Source: Gehongia tenuis (GTDB lineage: Bacteria; Bacillota; Clostridia; Christensenellales; NSJ-53). From it: 64,000 bases of DNA. Positions within the stretch are counted from its first letter, which is position 1; each line of letters opens with the position of its first letter. The notes beneath the pieces are model-generated. The model was given only the letters and a program-made list of their open reading frames with translations. It had not been told where the DNA came from and did not search any database. Positions 26,859 to 36,283 of this stretch are shown here, one piece after another. Where the stretch lies: NCBI RefSeq assembly GCF_014384795.1, contig NZ_JACRSR010000003.1, forward strand, positions 124,001 to 188,000, written 5' to 3'. Made by a program: the position numbers and the translations under genes.

Positions 26859-28112
26859 ATGCTTCCGCATACGCCGTTTTTAGAAAAAGCACAGACGGTT
26901 CTACAGACCTCCTTTCATGAAGGCCGGGCCTATGTATATTACGTGGATCTTGCACAGCTTAAGGGAGTGAACCGCCTTAACGGCATGGAGCGCGACGGCG
27001 CGCTGCACTTGACGGCAGCGGAGTATATCAGTCGAATCCCGGAGGCAGCGGCGTGCGAAAGAATTTTTTCAGATCAGTTTGCAATTCTTGCCATTACCAG
27101 GGAAACCCGGTCAAAAGGAGAGATGGCACGTGCTTATGATGAACATGCCGAAGCGTTCCTGTCAAAGCAGGGGCGGATACTTTCCCGCGGCCATATGCAA
27201 ATTCATTGCGGCATTGCACCTGTTGAAAGGAAGGAAAGCCTGGCGGACGCACTGGATAACGCATATACGGCGTGTCGGCACGCCGGAAATCATGGGACAA
27301 ATCATGGGGCGATGGTTAAAAAGGATATGGCGGGGGAGATGGACGATCTGGAGCGTTTTATCTTTTATCTTCAGCCCAAGGTGAACGTTGAGAGCGGAGA
27401 GATCATTGGATCGGAAGCCTTGACCCGGCTGATCCGGGAAGGCACGGTGATCCCCCCCGAGGCCTTTATACCCATCATGGAGAAAAATGGGTCCATCCTG
27501 GAACTGGACCAAATGATGCTTCGCAAAGTCTGTGCTCATATGGCACAAAGGCTGCTGGGAGGACTGCCCGTGGTGCGCACTTCCGTCAATCTGTCCCGCC
27601 TGCATATCAGAGAAGATGAAGCAAAAAGACTGCATGACATCGTGCGGGAATACGGCATACCGCCTCATCTGCTGGAGTTTGAGCTGACGGAGAGTATTCC
27701 TCTGAACGAGTTTGCAGGAGCGGCAAAATTCTGCGACCAGCTGCGCGGATATGGGTATACCGTGTCCATTGACGATTATGGAGCGGGGTACACCGGCATG
27801 AACATCCTTCAGGAACTCAATTTTGATGTGCTGAAATTGGATAAGAGGTTTCTTTCGGACAGGGAACCGCTGAAAAGCCGGAATCGGATCATTCTGCCGG
27901 ATATGCTGCGCATCCTGAGGAAGCTTCACATCGATGCCCTATGTGAAGGCGTGGAGACTGCGGAGCAGTGCCGCTATCTTGCCGGGATTGGCTGTTCCAA
28001 GGCGCAGGGCTACTATTTTTCGCCGCCGGTTCCGCCGGAGGAATTCTATGACATGTACGAAACCATTCATGGACGATATGAAATGATGCCGAAAGGCCCG
28101 GCGGTGGGATAG
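26859..28112 (+). CDS. EAL-domain c-di-GMP phosphodiesterase with degenerate GGDEF domain
   Basis: 417 residues. The N-terminal part has a GGDEF-like fold in which the active loop is FSDQFAIL, so no cyclase activity is expected. The EAL domain follows with its catalytic set: EAL at 186-188 in GSEALTRL, VNLSRL, FELTES, SIDDYGAGYTG, LKLDKRF, CEGVETAEQ and KAQGYYFSPPVP. It would linearise c-di-GMP to pGpG. Start at 26859 has AAAGGAGG; the ATG at 26799 has none. It lies just outside the right inverted repeat of the recombinase module and 7 bp before the helicase-associated-domain gene. Confidence 0.88.
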   Translation: MLPHTPFLEKAQTVLQTSFHEGRAYVYYVDLAQLKGVNRLNGMERDGALHLTAAEYISRIPEAAACERIFSDQFAILAITRETRSKGEMARAYDEHAEAFLSKQGRILSRGHMQIHCGIAPVERKESLADALDNAYTACRHAGNHGTNHGAMVKKDMAGEMDDLERFIFYLQPKVNVESGEIIGSEALTRLIREGTVIPPEAFIPIMEKNGSILELDQMMLRKVCAHMAQRLLGGLPVVRTSVNLSRLHIREDEAKRLHDIVREYGIPPHLLEFELTESIPLNEFAGAAKFCDQLRGYGYTVSIDDYGAGYTGMNILQELNFDVLKLDKRFLSDREPLKSRNRIILPDMLRILRKLHIDALCEGVETAEQCRYLAGIGCSKAQGYYFSPPVPPEEFYDMYETIHGRYEMMPKGPAVG

Positions 28113-28119
28113 AGCGACG

Positions 28120-29022
28120 ATGAAAAAGGAGAGAGTTTATCGCAGACTGAGCTGGGACGGATGGTATGCTCTGGCCCGGGATTACTATGAGGAGCACGGC
28201 GATTTGCTGGTGCCATCCAATTATAAGACAAAAAAGGGCTACCGCCTTGGCCGCTGGATCGAGCGCCAGCGCGCCATGTACAATGGTATCCTGGGAGCGC
28301 CCATCTGCGGGGAGCGGCAGGCCGCATTGGAACGGATTGGAATGGTCTGGAGGCTGGAGGAGCGGCTGAAATGGCATGTGTGGATGGATATGGTGAAGGC
28401 ATACCATGAACGTTATCACAATCTCGCCGTTCCCACCGATTATGTTACGAAGGATGGACACCGACTGGGATACTGGATCAAGGAGCAGCGGAAAAAGCGA
28501 AAGGCGGGCCGCATGCCTGAAGGGCAGATTCAGGATCTGGATCAATATGGCATGATCTGGAGCTGCTACGAGAAAAACAGCTGGTTCGACTGGTATGAGC
28601 TGGCTCAAAAATATCACCGGGAACATGGCGATCTCTTGGTCCCCTCCGAATACACTGCGGCGGGTGGGGAGAGGCTCGGCTTATGGATTGCTGTGCAGCG
28701 GGAACGTTATTTGGGCAAACGGAAGCGCAAACCACTCACCTTGGAACAGATTGAGGCTCTCGAACGGATGGATATGGTATGGACGGCATCCGGACTGAGG
28801 GAAGAAAAATGGAACAGGATGTATCATTGGGTTGAAGAATATGCTCTGCAGAACGGCAAACTGCCCTTGTGGCCGGAGATCAAAGCGCCGGACGGACGCA
28901 GCATGAACGGCTGGATCTCCACACAGCGGACCAGCCTCAGCCGGGGCAAGATATCCGCGGAGCGGGAAAATAAGCTGATGAAACTGGGCATTTATGCCTT
29001 TGGTAAAAAACCCGCCTCCTAG
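28120..29022 (+). CDS. Protein of four tandem helicase-associated (HA) domains
   Basis: 300 residues built from four repeats of about 70 residues, each starting W-x-x-x-Y/V and containing HGDLLVPSNY-like and RLGRWIxxQR-like segments (residues 10-75, 84-148, 153-222, 228-295). This is the HA domain, usually found in plant-type or phage helicases as a nucleic-acid-binding module; no helicase motif is present here. Operon partner of the EAL gene, so a c-di-GMP link is possible. Stand-alone HA arrays are uncharacterised. Confidence 0.75.
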   Translation: MKKERVYRRLSWDGWYALARDYYEEHGDLLVPSNYKTKKGYRLGRWIERQRAMYNGILGAPICGERQAALERIGMVWRLEERLKWHVWMDMVKAYHERYHNLAVPTDYVTKDGHRLGYWIKEQRKKRKAGRMPEGQIQDLDQYGMIWSCYEKNSWFDWYELAQKYHREHGDLLVPSEYTAAGGERLGLWIAVQRERYLGKRKRKPLTLEQIEALERMDMVWTASGLREEKWNRMYHWVEEYALQNGKLPLWPEIKAPDGRSMNGWISTQRTSLSRGKISAERENKLMKLGIYAFGKKPAS

Positions 29023-29025
29023 ACG

Positions 29026-29058
29026 AAAAGGACCTCCTTTCAAAAAGGAGGCCCTTTA
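29026..29058 (+). terminator. Terminator after the EAL-HA operon
   Basis: AAAGG-CTCCTTT pairs with AAAAGGAG-CCTTT around a short loop, just after the HA gene and before the convergent ftsH. Confidence 0.7.
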
Positions 29059-29072
29059 AAATGAACACGCTT

Positions 29073-30914
29073 TTAAGACTCACCGTTGGCAACAGCGGGA
29101 CGATTCAGCACCTCCATGAATTCTTCTCCGGTGATGGTCTCTTTTTCGAGCAGGAAGTCGGCCAGCTCGTGGAGCTTGTCCGCGTTCTCCTCCAGGATCT
29201 TTCTGGCCTTGCCATGGGCCTTCTTGATCAGGCTGAGCACTTCACTGTCAATTTTGGCGGCTGTTTCGGCGGAGCAGGCAAGAGCCGTATCTCCGCCCAG
29301 GTATTGGTTGGTGACGGTCTCAAGGGCCATCATGTCGAATTCCTCACTCATGCCAAGGCGGGTGACCATGGCGCGGGCAAGCTTGGTGGCCTGCTCGATA
29401 TCATTGGAAGCGCCGGAGGTGGCCACGCCAAAGACGAGTTCTTCGGCGGTGCGGCCGCCGGTCAGCGTGGCGATTTTATCAAAAGCTTCCGTTCTGCTCA
29501 TCAGCACCCGTTCGCCTTCCTCGATCTGCATGGTGTAGCCCAGTGCACCGGAGGTGCGGGGGACGATGGTGATTTTATGAACCGGCGCGGAATGTTTCTG
29601 CTTGGCTGCCACCAACGCATGACCAATTTCGTGGTAGGCGATGATTTTCTTCTCCCGATCGGAGATCACCGCGGTCTTGCGCTGATAGCCGGCGATAACT
29701 GTTTCCACCGATTCCTCCAAATCCCGCTGCTCCACCTGAGTGCGGCCCGCCCGGACGGCGGCCAGGGCGGCCTCGTTGATGATGTTGGCCAGCTCCGCGC
29801 CGGAAGCGCCGGCTGTGGCCCGGGCCACAGCGTTGTAATCCACACCGGACGCCATATTTACATTTTTGCTATGAACCTTGAGGATGGCTTCCCGGCCCAT
29901 GAGGTCGGGTAGCTCCACGGGTATGCGGCGGTCAAAGCGGCCGGGACGGAGCAGGGCCTTATCCAGCGTTTCCGGACGGTTGGTGGCCGCCAGAATCACT
30001 ACGCCCTTGCTGGGATCGAAGCCATCCATTTCAGCAAGAAGCTGATTGAGCGTCTGCTCCCGTTCGTCGTTGCCGCCCACACCGAGAGCGTTGTCCCGCT
30101 TCTTGCCAATGGTGTCGATCTCATCGATGAATACGATGCAGGGCGCCTTCTCCTGGGCCTGTTTGAATAAATCCCTCACCCGTGCGGCGCCCATACCCAC
30201 GAACATTTCCACAAATTCCGATCCTGATATGGAGAAGAAAGGAACTTTGGCCTCGCCGGCCACAGCCTTTGCAAGCAATGTCTTACCTGTCCCGGGAGGG
30301 CCCACCAGCAGAGCGCCCTTGGGAATGGTTGCGCCGATGGCCTTGTATTTCTCTGGATTATGCAGAAGATCCACGATTTCCGCCAGCGCATCCTTAGCCT
30401 CGTCCTGACCGGCCACATCGTCGAAGGTTTTGCCGGTCTGGGCCTCCACATACACCTTGGCGTTGCTCTTGCCAAAGGTCATGGCATTGCCGCCCATTCT
30501 TTTTTTCATGGCCCGGAAGAAGAGCTGGCCCACCAGCACCATGAGTCCGATGGGGAGAATCCAGTAGAGCAGAAAGTCCACCAGCGGTGAATTTTCTTGG
30601 GGGATGACCTTGGAATACTGCGCACCCGATTCCTGCAGACGGTTCACCCGGTCCGGGTCGTCCATAAGACCGGTGATGAACACCTTTTTATCGTTGTCCT
30701 TAAGAGTGTAAGCGATCTGTTTTTCGTCAATTTCCACTTGGGCAATGTTTTTATCATCCAGCTGGGTGAGGAAGGTGCCGTAGTCCACTTCCTCCACTGA
30801 AATGCGGTTCATGCTCGGAAACAAGAAGGCATTGAGGCATATCAGTATGATGAGCGCAATGATATAATAAAATATTATGGGTTTCTTTTCCTTGATCGGG
30901 GGTTTTTCATTCAT
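29073..30914 (-). CDS. ftsH: ATP-dependent zinc metalloprotease FtsH
   Basis: 613 residues. Two membrane helices (about 12-34 and 113-133) frame a small external domain. AAA+ module: Walker A GPPGTGKT (205-212), Walker B VFIDEID (261-267), second region of homology [21 protein letters not shown]41 protease: HEIGH (428-432) with a distal Asp in GGDTA. It extracts and degrades membrane and short-lived cytosolic proteins as a hexamer. The start overlaps the MarR stop by 4 bp, an unusual pairing. Confidence 0.95.
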   Translation of the reverse strand: MNEKPPIKEKKPIIFYYIIALIILICLNAFLFPSMNRISVEEVDYGTFLTQLDDKNIAQVEIDEKQIAYTLKDNDKKVFITGLMDDPDRVNRLQESGAQYSKVIPQENSPLVDFLLYWILPIGLMVLVGQLFFRAMKKRMGGNAMTFGKSNAKVYVEAQTGKTFDDVAGQDEAKDALAEIVDLLHNPEKYKAIGATIPKGALLVGPPGTGKTLLAKAVAGEAKVPFFSISGSEFVEMFVGMGAARVRDLFKQAQEKAPCIVFIDEIDTIGKKRDNALGVGGNDEREQTLNQLLAEMDGFDPSKGVVILAATNRPETLDKALLRPGRFDRRIPVELPDLMGREAILKVHSKNVNMASGVDYNAVARATAGASGAELANIINEAALAAVRAGRTQVEQRDLEESVETVIAGYQRKTAVISDREKKIIAYHEIGHALVAAKQKHSAPVHKITIVPRTSGALGYTMQIEEGERVLMSRTEAFDKIATLTGGRTAEELVFGVATSGASNDIEQATKLARAMVTRLGMSEEFDMMALETVTNQYLGGDTALACSAETAAKIDSEVLSLIKKAHGKARKILEENADKLHELADFLLEKETITGEEFMEVLNRPAVANGES

Positions 30915-31393
30915 GGCTGTTCCTCCTGTTCCTTATAGGTTTTCCCGGTTTGCTCCAGGCTATCAAGGCTTATTAGAAGCATGTTGAAGCGTTCAAGCCC
31001 CTGCAAAATGATATTGAGATCCTCATCGGACTGTTCCCGCAAAAGAGCGAATTGAGGATCCCGGGGGGAGGGCTTCAGTGAACAGAAAAGCTTCTGCGCC
31101 TTTTCGGTGATTGCAAGGCGGACAATCCGTTGATCCTGCTGGTCCCGGGTGCGGCGGATAAGGTCCTTTCTTTCCAAAGTCTTGCAGGCATTGGAGAGGT
31201 TGGAACCCGCCATATGCAGGGCTTTGCTCAACTCGCCCGCGGTGGAATCACCCTTCATCAGCTCCAGCAGGATGATGGCCTGAACAGGCGTGATGCCAAG
31301 GGGGGCGTAGACATCATGGAGCAGGGCCGTGAAACGAAGGTTGATGCTTCTAATCAGCTCCATGAGCCGTTCCTGAAATACATTGGGATCCAT
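30911..31393 (-). CDS. MarR-family transcriptional regulator
   Basis: 160 residues. Winged helix with GITPVQAIILLELMKGDSTAGELSKALHMAGSNLSNACKTLERKDLIRRTRDQQDQRIVRL in typical MarR order (recognition helix, wing with DQQDQR). Start at 31393 (AAGGAGG at correct spacing) rather than 31399. First gene of a unit with ftsH and divergent from the antiporter; it may sense a stress signal and adjust the protease level. Confidence 0.88.
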   Translation of the reverse strand: MDPNVFQERLMELIRSINLRFTALLHDVYAPLGITPVQAIILLELMKGDSTAGELSKALHMAGSNLSNACKTLERKDLIRRTRDQQDQRIVRLAITEKAQKLFCSLKPSPRDPQFALLREQSDEDLNIILQGLERFNMLLISLDSLEQTGKTYKEQEEQP

Positions 31394-31549
31394 GAACATC
31401 CTCCTTGCGATACTATACTGGATAAATAATATGATGTATAATATATATTGTCAATAAATATTTGATTAAAATTGTGCATGTCGAATTTGGTCGATCGAAT
31501 GTTTTTATGATATACTTAATTTGGAATCCGTTGAAGGGGGGATTGATGG

Positions 31550-33034
31550 TTGGGTTTAACGGAAGGCTTAATTATCATTGCGGTTGTACTGCTTTTATGC
31601 GTAACTTCCAGTAAGCTGCTTTATCGTTTTGGGGTGCCCACACTCCTCATTTTTATGGTGCTGGGCATGGTGTTTGGGTCGGACGGTCTGGTGGGCATCG
31701 AATTTGATAATTACGAACTTGCCCGCAAGATCTGTTCGGTGGGACTTATCTTCATCATGTTTTACGGCGGCTTTGGCACCAGCTGGCGCACGGCAAAACC
31801 GGTCATTGGGCCGGCTGTTTGCATGTCCACGCTGGGAGTTGTGATCACGGCGGGGCTGACCGGTGTTTTTTGTCATCTGATTCTGCATTGTTCCTGGCTG
31901 GAAGGGCTCTTAATCGGTTCGGTGGTGGCCTCCACGGATGCCGCCTCCGTTTTTGCCATACTTCGTTCCCGCAAGCTGAACCTAAAAGGGGGATTGGCGC
32001 CGCTTTTGGAAGTGGAAAGCGGCAGCAATGACCCTTTTGCCTATATGCTCACCATGATCATGGTCATGCTGATCAAGGGGGAAGGCGCAGGCTCCATCCC
32101 TCTTATGCTGGTGCTTCAGCTGGCGGTGGGCCTCGGTATCGGTTTTGGTTTTGCCAAGCTGGCCGCCATGGTCTTAAGGCGCATCAATCTGGAGATCGAC
32201 GGCCTCTATCCGATCTTTGTCACGGCGGTGGTGGTGCTGGGCTATGCGCTCAGTGAATACCTCGGCGGCAATGGTTATCTATGCGTCTATATCATCGGTA
32301 TTGTGCTGGGCAACAGCCGAATCATGCACAAGCGCAGCTTGGTGCATTTTTTCGATGGGATCTCCTGGGTGATGCAGATCATGCTGTTTTTTACCCTCGG
32401 GCTTTTAGCCTTCCCGTCCCAGATGCCGCAAATTATTGTTCCCGGTATCTTGGTTTCCATTTTCATGATCGTGGTGGCCAGGCCGCTGGCAACCTTCAGC
32501 ATTCTGAGCTGGTTCAAAATACCCTTCAAGCAGCAGCTGCTGGTTTCCTGGGTGGGCCTTCGCGGCGCGGCTTCCATCGTGTTCGCCATCTATGCGGTGG
32601 CTAACCATGCGCCGCTGAAAGGCGATATCTTCCATATGGTCTTTTTCGTAGCCCTTTTCTCGGTGGCAGTGCAGGGCACTCTGATTCCAAGGCTGGCCAA
32701 AACCCTTGGGCTGGTGGAGAAGGAGAGCTCCGTGTTCAAAACCTTTACCGATTACCAGGAGGAGAATCAAACCAAGCTTTTGGAATACCGGATTCATCCC
32801 CACAGTCCCTGGGCAAACAAGACCATCATTGAAGCCGAGATACCTGAGGAGATTCTGGTCGTCATGGTCAAGCGTGGCAGGGATGTGGTCGTTCCAAAGG
32901 GATCCACTCTCATCAAGGTGGGGGATACGCTGGTGCTCAGCGGACAAAACTTCAAGGTCCTGCGCAATCTCAGACAGGATAAGCAGCACAAGCATCCCAA
33001 AGATGCACCACCCAGTATTGGTGAAGGCGGATGA
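31550..33034 (+). CDS. CPA1-type K+(Na+)/H+ antiporter with C-terminal TrkA-C domain
   Basis: 494 residues: about twelve membrane helices over residues 1-390, then a TrkA-C/RCK-C ligand domain (about 400-480, IIEAEIPEEILVVMVKRGRDVVVPKGST). The conserved helix-5 region is STDAASVFAILRSRKLNLKGGLAPLLEVESGSNDPFAY. This architecture is that of NhaP2/CvrA-like potassium/proton antiporters controlling cell K+ and pH. The start is TTG behind AAGGGGGG. Overlaps the acetyltransferase start by 4 bp. Confidence 0.88.
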   Translation: MGLTEGLIIIAVVLLLCVTSSKLLYRFGVPTLLIFMVLGMVFGSDGLVGIEFDNYELARKICSVGLIFIMFYGGFGTSWRTAKPVIGPAVCMSTLGVVITAGLTGVFCHLILHCSWLEGLLIGSVVASTDAASVFAILRSRKLNLKGGLAPLLEVESGSNDPFAYMLTMIMVMLIKGEGAGSIPLMLVLQLAVGLGIGFGFAKLAAMVLRRINLEIDGLYPIFVTAVVVLGYALSEYLGGNGYLCVYIIGIVLGNSRIMHKRSLVHFFDGISWVMQIMLFFTLGLLAFPSQMPQIIVPGILVSIFMIVVARPLATFSILSWFKIPFKQQLLVSWVGLRGAASIVFAIYAVANHAPLKGDIFHMVFFVALFSVAVQGTLIPRLAKTLGLVEKESSVFKTFTDYQEENQTKLLEYRIHPHSPWANKTIIEAEIPEEILVVMVKRGRDVVVPKGSTLIKVGDTLVLSGQNFKVLRNLRQDKQHKHPKDAPPSIGEGG

Positions 33035-33468
33035 TGGTGCGTCTTTTGCCGGCGGATGCGGAAGATGCGGATAAGATCTTCATCTTGAATCAAAAACACG
33101 TGGCGTGCTATGAGGATCTGCCTCCAATCCAGTATGATCGTGTAATGGCTTGGATCCGGCAAAAAATTATTCAGAATTTGAATCGATATTGCTGCATCTG
33201 GGCTGATGATGCCAAGGCGGGCTATTATTTGATGCTGGAAGAGGATGATCGCTGGGAACTCAATGATCTCTACCTTCATGAGGCCTATCAAGGCCGTAGA
33301 ATCGGGACGCAGGTGATCCAAAAGTGTTTGGCGCTGGCCGGAGAAAAGGAACTTCGCCTCTATGTTTTTGAGCGAAATGTGGGCGCCATCCGTTTCTATG
33401 AACGGCTGGGTTTTGAAAAGGCAGTTCGTTTGCCAGGCAGGTTCATCATGGTCCATAAAAAGGGTTAA
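33031..33468 (+). CDS. GNAT-family N-acetyltransferase
   Basis: 145 residues. The acetyl-CoA site is LYLHEAYQGRRIGTQVIQKC (motif A, Q/R-x-x-G-x-G/T variant), followed by LRLYVFERNVGAIRFYERLGFE (motif B). Substrate unknown. Coupled to the antiporter gene through an ATGA overlap and ended by a strong terminator. Confidence 0.85.
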   Translation: MMVRLLPADAEDADKIFILNQKHVACYEDLPPIQYDRVMAWIRQKIIQNLNRYCCIWADDAKAGYYLMLEEDDRWELNDLYLHEAYQGRRIGTQVIQKCLALAGEKELRLYVFERNVGAIRFYERLGFEKAVRLPGRFIMVHKKG

Positions 33469-33502
33469 AAAAAGCTCAGTGTCAAAACACTGAGCTTTTT
33501 TT
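33467..33502. terminator. Bidirectional terminator
   Basis: AAAAAAAGCTCAGTGT and exact complement with a 4-nt loop, between two convergent genes, with T runs on both strands. Confidence 0.92.
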
Positions 33503-33504
33503 AC

Positions 33505-34659
33505 TTATTCGTTCCAGCCATCCAGAGCTGCATGAGCTACCCGAAGCTGATCGACGATCTCGATATGCTGGGGGCATTTGGTCATGCAGGCGCCACAGGC
33601 GATGCATTTGGATACGTCCTGGCCGGCATTGCGGGTGAACATGTAGGTCCGCTGGGGGTTGTCGAAATTACGAAACATCATGCCCGTATTGTATTTGTGG
33701 AAGATACCGGCGATGTCCACACCCTTGGGACAGGGCATACAGTATTCGCAGCCCGTGCAGGGGATGGTAACTCTGCTTTCGTAGGCGGCCTTGGCTCTTT
33801 GCACGATGTCCATCTCTTCGGCCGTCATGACTCCGGGCAGAGCATCGGGCTGAGAGAAGATACGAATATTATCCTTCAGCTGCTCCAGCGTAGTCACGCC
33901 GCTCAGGATTGTGCTCACCTCCGGGTGATTGTACATGTATCGGAAAGCCCATTCGGCGGGGGAGCGCTTGACGGGATATTCGTCGTAAATAGCTTGAACA
34001 TCATCCGGCGCATTGGCAAGGCCGCCGCCTCGAAGAGGCTCCATGATGACCAGCGCCGTGCCCTGCTTTCCGGCCAGTTTGATGCCCTCCTCGGTCACTT
34101 CCTTATCGCAGTCCAAAAGGTTTTGCTGAACCTGGCACATGGCCCACGGATAGAATTCCAGAATTTCTTTGAAGGGCTCATATTCACCGTGGTAAGAGAA
34201 GGCAATGGCGCCGATAAGCCCCTCTTCCTTGAATTTTTCATATTCCTCAATAACCTTGCGCTTCTTGATGTCTTCCCAGGCGCTGGCCTGGATGTTGTGG
34301 ATGAGATAGACATCAATATGGTCAGTCCGAAGCTTCTTAAGAGTGTTTTCCAGATTCCTTCGGATATTGCTTTGGGTTTTCATCACAGCAAAGGGCTGCT
34401 TGGTGGCAATTTTAACCCGCTCCCGATAACCGCCGTCCAAGGCCTCACCTAATATTTCCTCGCTCTTTTGCCGGTGATAACCATAGGCGGTATCAAAATA
34501 ATTGACGCCATGATCCGCTGCATAACGGATAAGCTCAAAAGCCTTCTCCCGATCAACCTCCACGCTTCCGTCCGCTTTGACGATTCGAGGCAGGCGCATA
34601 CAGCCCATGCCAAAAGCGGACACTTCGAAACCTTCCTTCCCATAAGGACGATATTGCAT
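33505..34659 (-). CDS. Aldo/keto reductase with C-terminal 4Fe-4S ferredoxin domain
   Basis: 384 residues. TIM-barrel AKR part with GMGCMRLPRI, the catalytic FDTAYGYH (Asp/Tyr) and HNIQ (His), followed after residue 290 by a cysteine-rich domain: CTGCEYCMPCPKG and CIACGACMTKCPQH, enough for two clusters. This AKR-ferredoxin type is common in Clostridia and is annotated as an oxidoreductase without a defined substrate; electrons may come from ferredoxin. It lies immediately left of the phage-derived island. Confidence 0.9.
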   Translation of the reverse strand: MQYRPYGKEGFEVSAFGMGCMRLPRIVKADGSVEVDREKAFELIRYAADHGVNYFDTAYGYHRQKSEEILGEALDGGYRERVKIATKQPFAVMKTQSNIRRNLENTLKKLRTDHIDVYLIHNIQASAWEDIKKRKVIEEYEKFKEEGLIGAIAFSYHGEYEPFKEILEFYPWAMCQVQQNLLDCDKEVTEEGIKLAGKQGTALVIMEPLRGGGLANAPDDVQAIYDEYPVKRSPAEWAFRYMYNHPEVSTILSGVTTLEQLKDNIRIFSQPDALPGVMTAEEMDIVQRAKAAYESRVTIPCTGCEYCMPCPKGVDIAGIFHKYNTGMMFRNFDNPQRTYMFTRNAGQDVSKCIACGACMTKCPQHIEIVDQLRVAHAALDGWNE

Positions 34660-34736
34660 CTCACATCCTCCTCTCGTGTAATCGTTATCTATATTATAGG
34701 ACAGGACGGAGACACATGCAAGGTAATGAGGTAAAA

Positions 34737-34764
34737 AAAGGGTATGGAGACCTCCATACCCTTT
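34737..34764 (-). terminator. Terminator of the phage tail/lysis operon
   Basis: Thirteen-base stem AAAGGGTATGGAG and complement with a 2-nt loop; the minus strand continues with TTTT. It lies directly after the holin gene and marks the left edge of the island. Confidence 0.9.
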
Positions 34765-34767
34765 GAT

Positions 34768-35028
34768 TTAATTGGTTTTCGCCTGTTGTCCCTGCTTGAT
34801 GAGCTGATTGCCGAGGACCGCCGCACCGGTCACCAGAATGCCCTGGATGACGCTCTCAACCGACAGGCCCATCAGCCCTATCGCGCCACCGATTCCCAGC
34901 ATCAGCAGCACGAAGGGAATCGTCCAGTTCGGCACCTTCTCAAAGGCGTGCTTGATCAGCGCGCCCACGATCCAAAGCGCCGGGATCAGAATCAGTGCGT
35001 CCCCTATGATATAATCCATAAACTTCAC
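34768..35028 (-). CDS. Phage holin (Hol44/holin superfamily V type)
   Basis: 86 residues with three short hydrophobic segments (about 5-22, 35-55, 60-77) and the family-like start MDYIIGDALILIPALWIVGALIK. It would form the membrane lesion that frees the endolysin. The listed start is a GTG behind GGGAGGG. It is followed only by the operon terminator and preceded at 3 bp by the endolysin gene, as usual in lysis cassettes. Confidence 0.82.
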   Translation of the reverse strand: MKFMDYIIGDALILIPALWIVGALIKHAFEKVPNWTIPFVLLMLGIGGAIGLMGLSVESVIQGILVTGAAVLGNQLIKQGQQAKTN

Positions 35029-35031
35029 TTT

Positions 35032-35904
35032 CTATCCCTCCCCGTCGTCCATCTTGATGATCGCCTCAAAACCCGCCGCTTCCGCCGCTTCCTTCGCCGC
35101 CTCCGCATTGGCCTTGTCCCGGTACGCTCCGATCTGCACCCGGTACAGAGCATCGTCATGAGCCTCCGTTGCCTGAGCCAGGGCCGCCCAGGTCCTGGGA
35201 CCGGTCTTACCGTCCACCTCGAGGTTGTGCTTGCCTTGGAAGTCCTTCACCGCCGCCTCCGTTGCCGGGCCGTAGGTCCCGTCCACATCAAGTCCATAGC
35301 CCAGCCCGTTCAGGATGGTTTGCAGTTCCTTCACTTCTTCGCCCTTGGACCACTTGACCAGTACGTTGTGTCCCTTCGTCACATCAATCACCGCCTCCCC
35401 TCCGGCATAGGCCGCCTCAACCGCCGAAACAAACTTGTCCCAATGGGGCAGAATCAGCGCCGGACAGTACTTTTTTGGGTACCAGTGCTGATGGGTGGTC
35501 ACATTGGCGAGGGGAATGCCATGCTTGTGCATGAGCTGGGCCACCAGCTTTGCGGCGTTCTCCTCCGCCTTCGCCTGGTCGATCCCCGCGTTCATGCACA
35601 CCTCGATGCCAATGGACTGGGTATTCCCGGGGCCCCGGCCGTCGGCGGCGTGCCAGCCCTGCTCGGTGTCGGCAAGGTGCTGATAGATCACGCCGTCATC
35701 CACGGTGTAATGCCAGGAGACCTTCTGGCCCCCGGCGCCGCTCAATAGGTAGCCTGCATGGGCCTTTGCGTCCGCGCCCTTTGCAGTGTTGCCGGTGTTG
35801 TGCATGGTGATATACTTCGGGGTCATGGTCCGCCCCGGTTTGTTCTTCGCTCCCGCCGGGAGCAGCTGCTCTATGAGTTGCATTTGCTCCTTAAGAATCT
35901 GCAT
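35032..35904 (-). CDS. Endolysin: N-acetylmuramoyl-L-alanine amidase with PG-binding and SPOR domains
   Basis: 290 residues. Amidase_2 domain (about 15-150) with zinc ligands in ITMHNTGN, VTTHQHW and KKYCP; a peptidoglycan-binding type 1 domain (about 175-240, LQTILNGLGYGLDVDGTYGP); and a C-terminal SPOR-like repeat (YRVQIGAYRDKANAEAAKEAA). It cleaves the amide between MurNAc and L-Ala. No signal peptide, so export depends on the holin. Start 35904 (ATG) is preferred over GTG 35913, which lies on the ribosome site. Confidence 0.9.
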   Translation of the reverse strand: MQILKEQMQLIEQLLPAGAKNKPGRTMTPKYITMHNTGNTAKGADAKAHAGYLLSGAGGQKVSWHYTVDDGVIYQHLADTEQGWHAADGRGPGNTQSIGIEVCMNAGIDQAKAEENAAKLVAQLMHKHGIPLANVTTHQHWYPKKYCPALILPHWDKFVSAVEAAYAGGEAVIDVTKGHNVLVKWSKGEEVKELQTILNGLGYGLDVDGTYGPATEAAVKDFQGKHNLEVDGKTGPRTWAALAQATEAHDDALYRVQIGAYRDKANAEAAKEAAEAAGFEAIIKMDDGEG

Positions 35905-35961
35905 ATGCCTCACACTCCTTTGCTTAACCCTACCATGGGAAGGGGAATTGAAGGTGCAGCG

Positions 35962-36264
35962 CTAAGAAATTGCTGCAATAAAATATCCCACCACGCCGGA
36001 CAGGAAAGCCGCCATGATGTAGCCCATGGCCTGCTCCCAGCGCTTTGCGGGTTTTTGTTCGATGATTTCCTGACGCTTGCTCAAAGAATCGATGTCTTTA
36101 CGCATGCTTTTCATTTCGGTGGCCAGTTCGTGAACCGATTGCGCCAGTTCATGACTCTCCTCGATCATTTTTTCCAGCCGGTCGAGCCGGTCTTTATCCC
36201 TCGCGAACCGCTCGTCTGCAATCTTGCACCGGCCTTCATAAGCTTCCTTCGTCACATACTCCAT
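35962..36264 (-). CDS. XhlA-like phage protein
   Basis: 100 residues: a long coiled coil (DRLDRLEKMIEESHELAQSV, then HELATEMKSMRKDIDSLSKRQEI) and a C-terminal membrane helix (YIMAAFLSGVVGYFIAAI). This is the build of XhlA/hemolysin-type proteins that accompany holins. The start at 36264 has GGGGTG upstream; the longer frame runs into the fibre gene. Confidence 0.75.
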   Translation of the reverse strand: MEYVTKEAYEGRCKIADERFARDKDRLDRLEKMIEESHELAQSVHELATEMKSMRKDIDSLSKRQEIIEQKPAKRWEQAMGYIMAAFLSGVVGYFIAAIS

Positions 36265-36283
36265 AAATTCACCCCGCTTTGTA

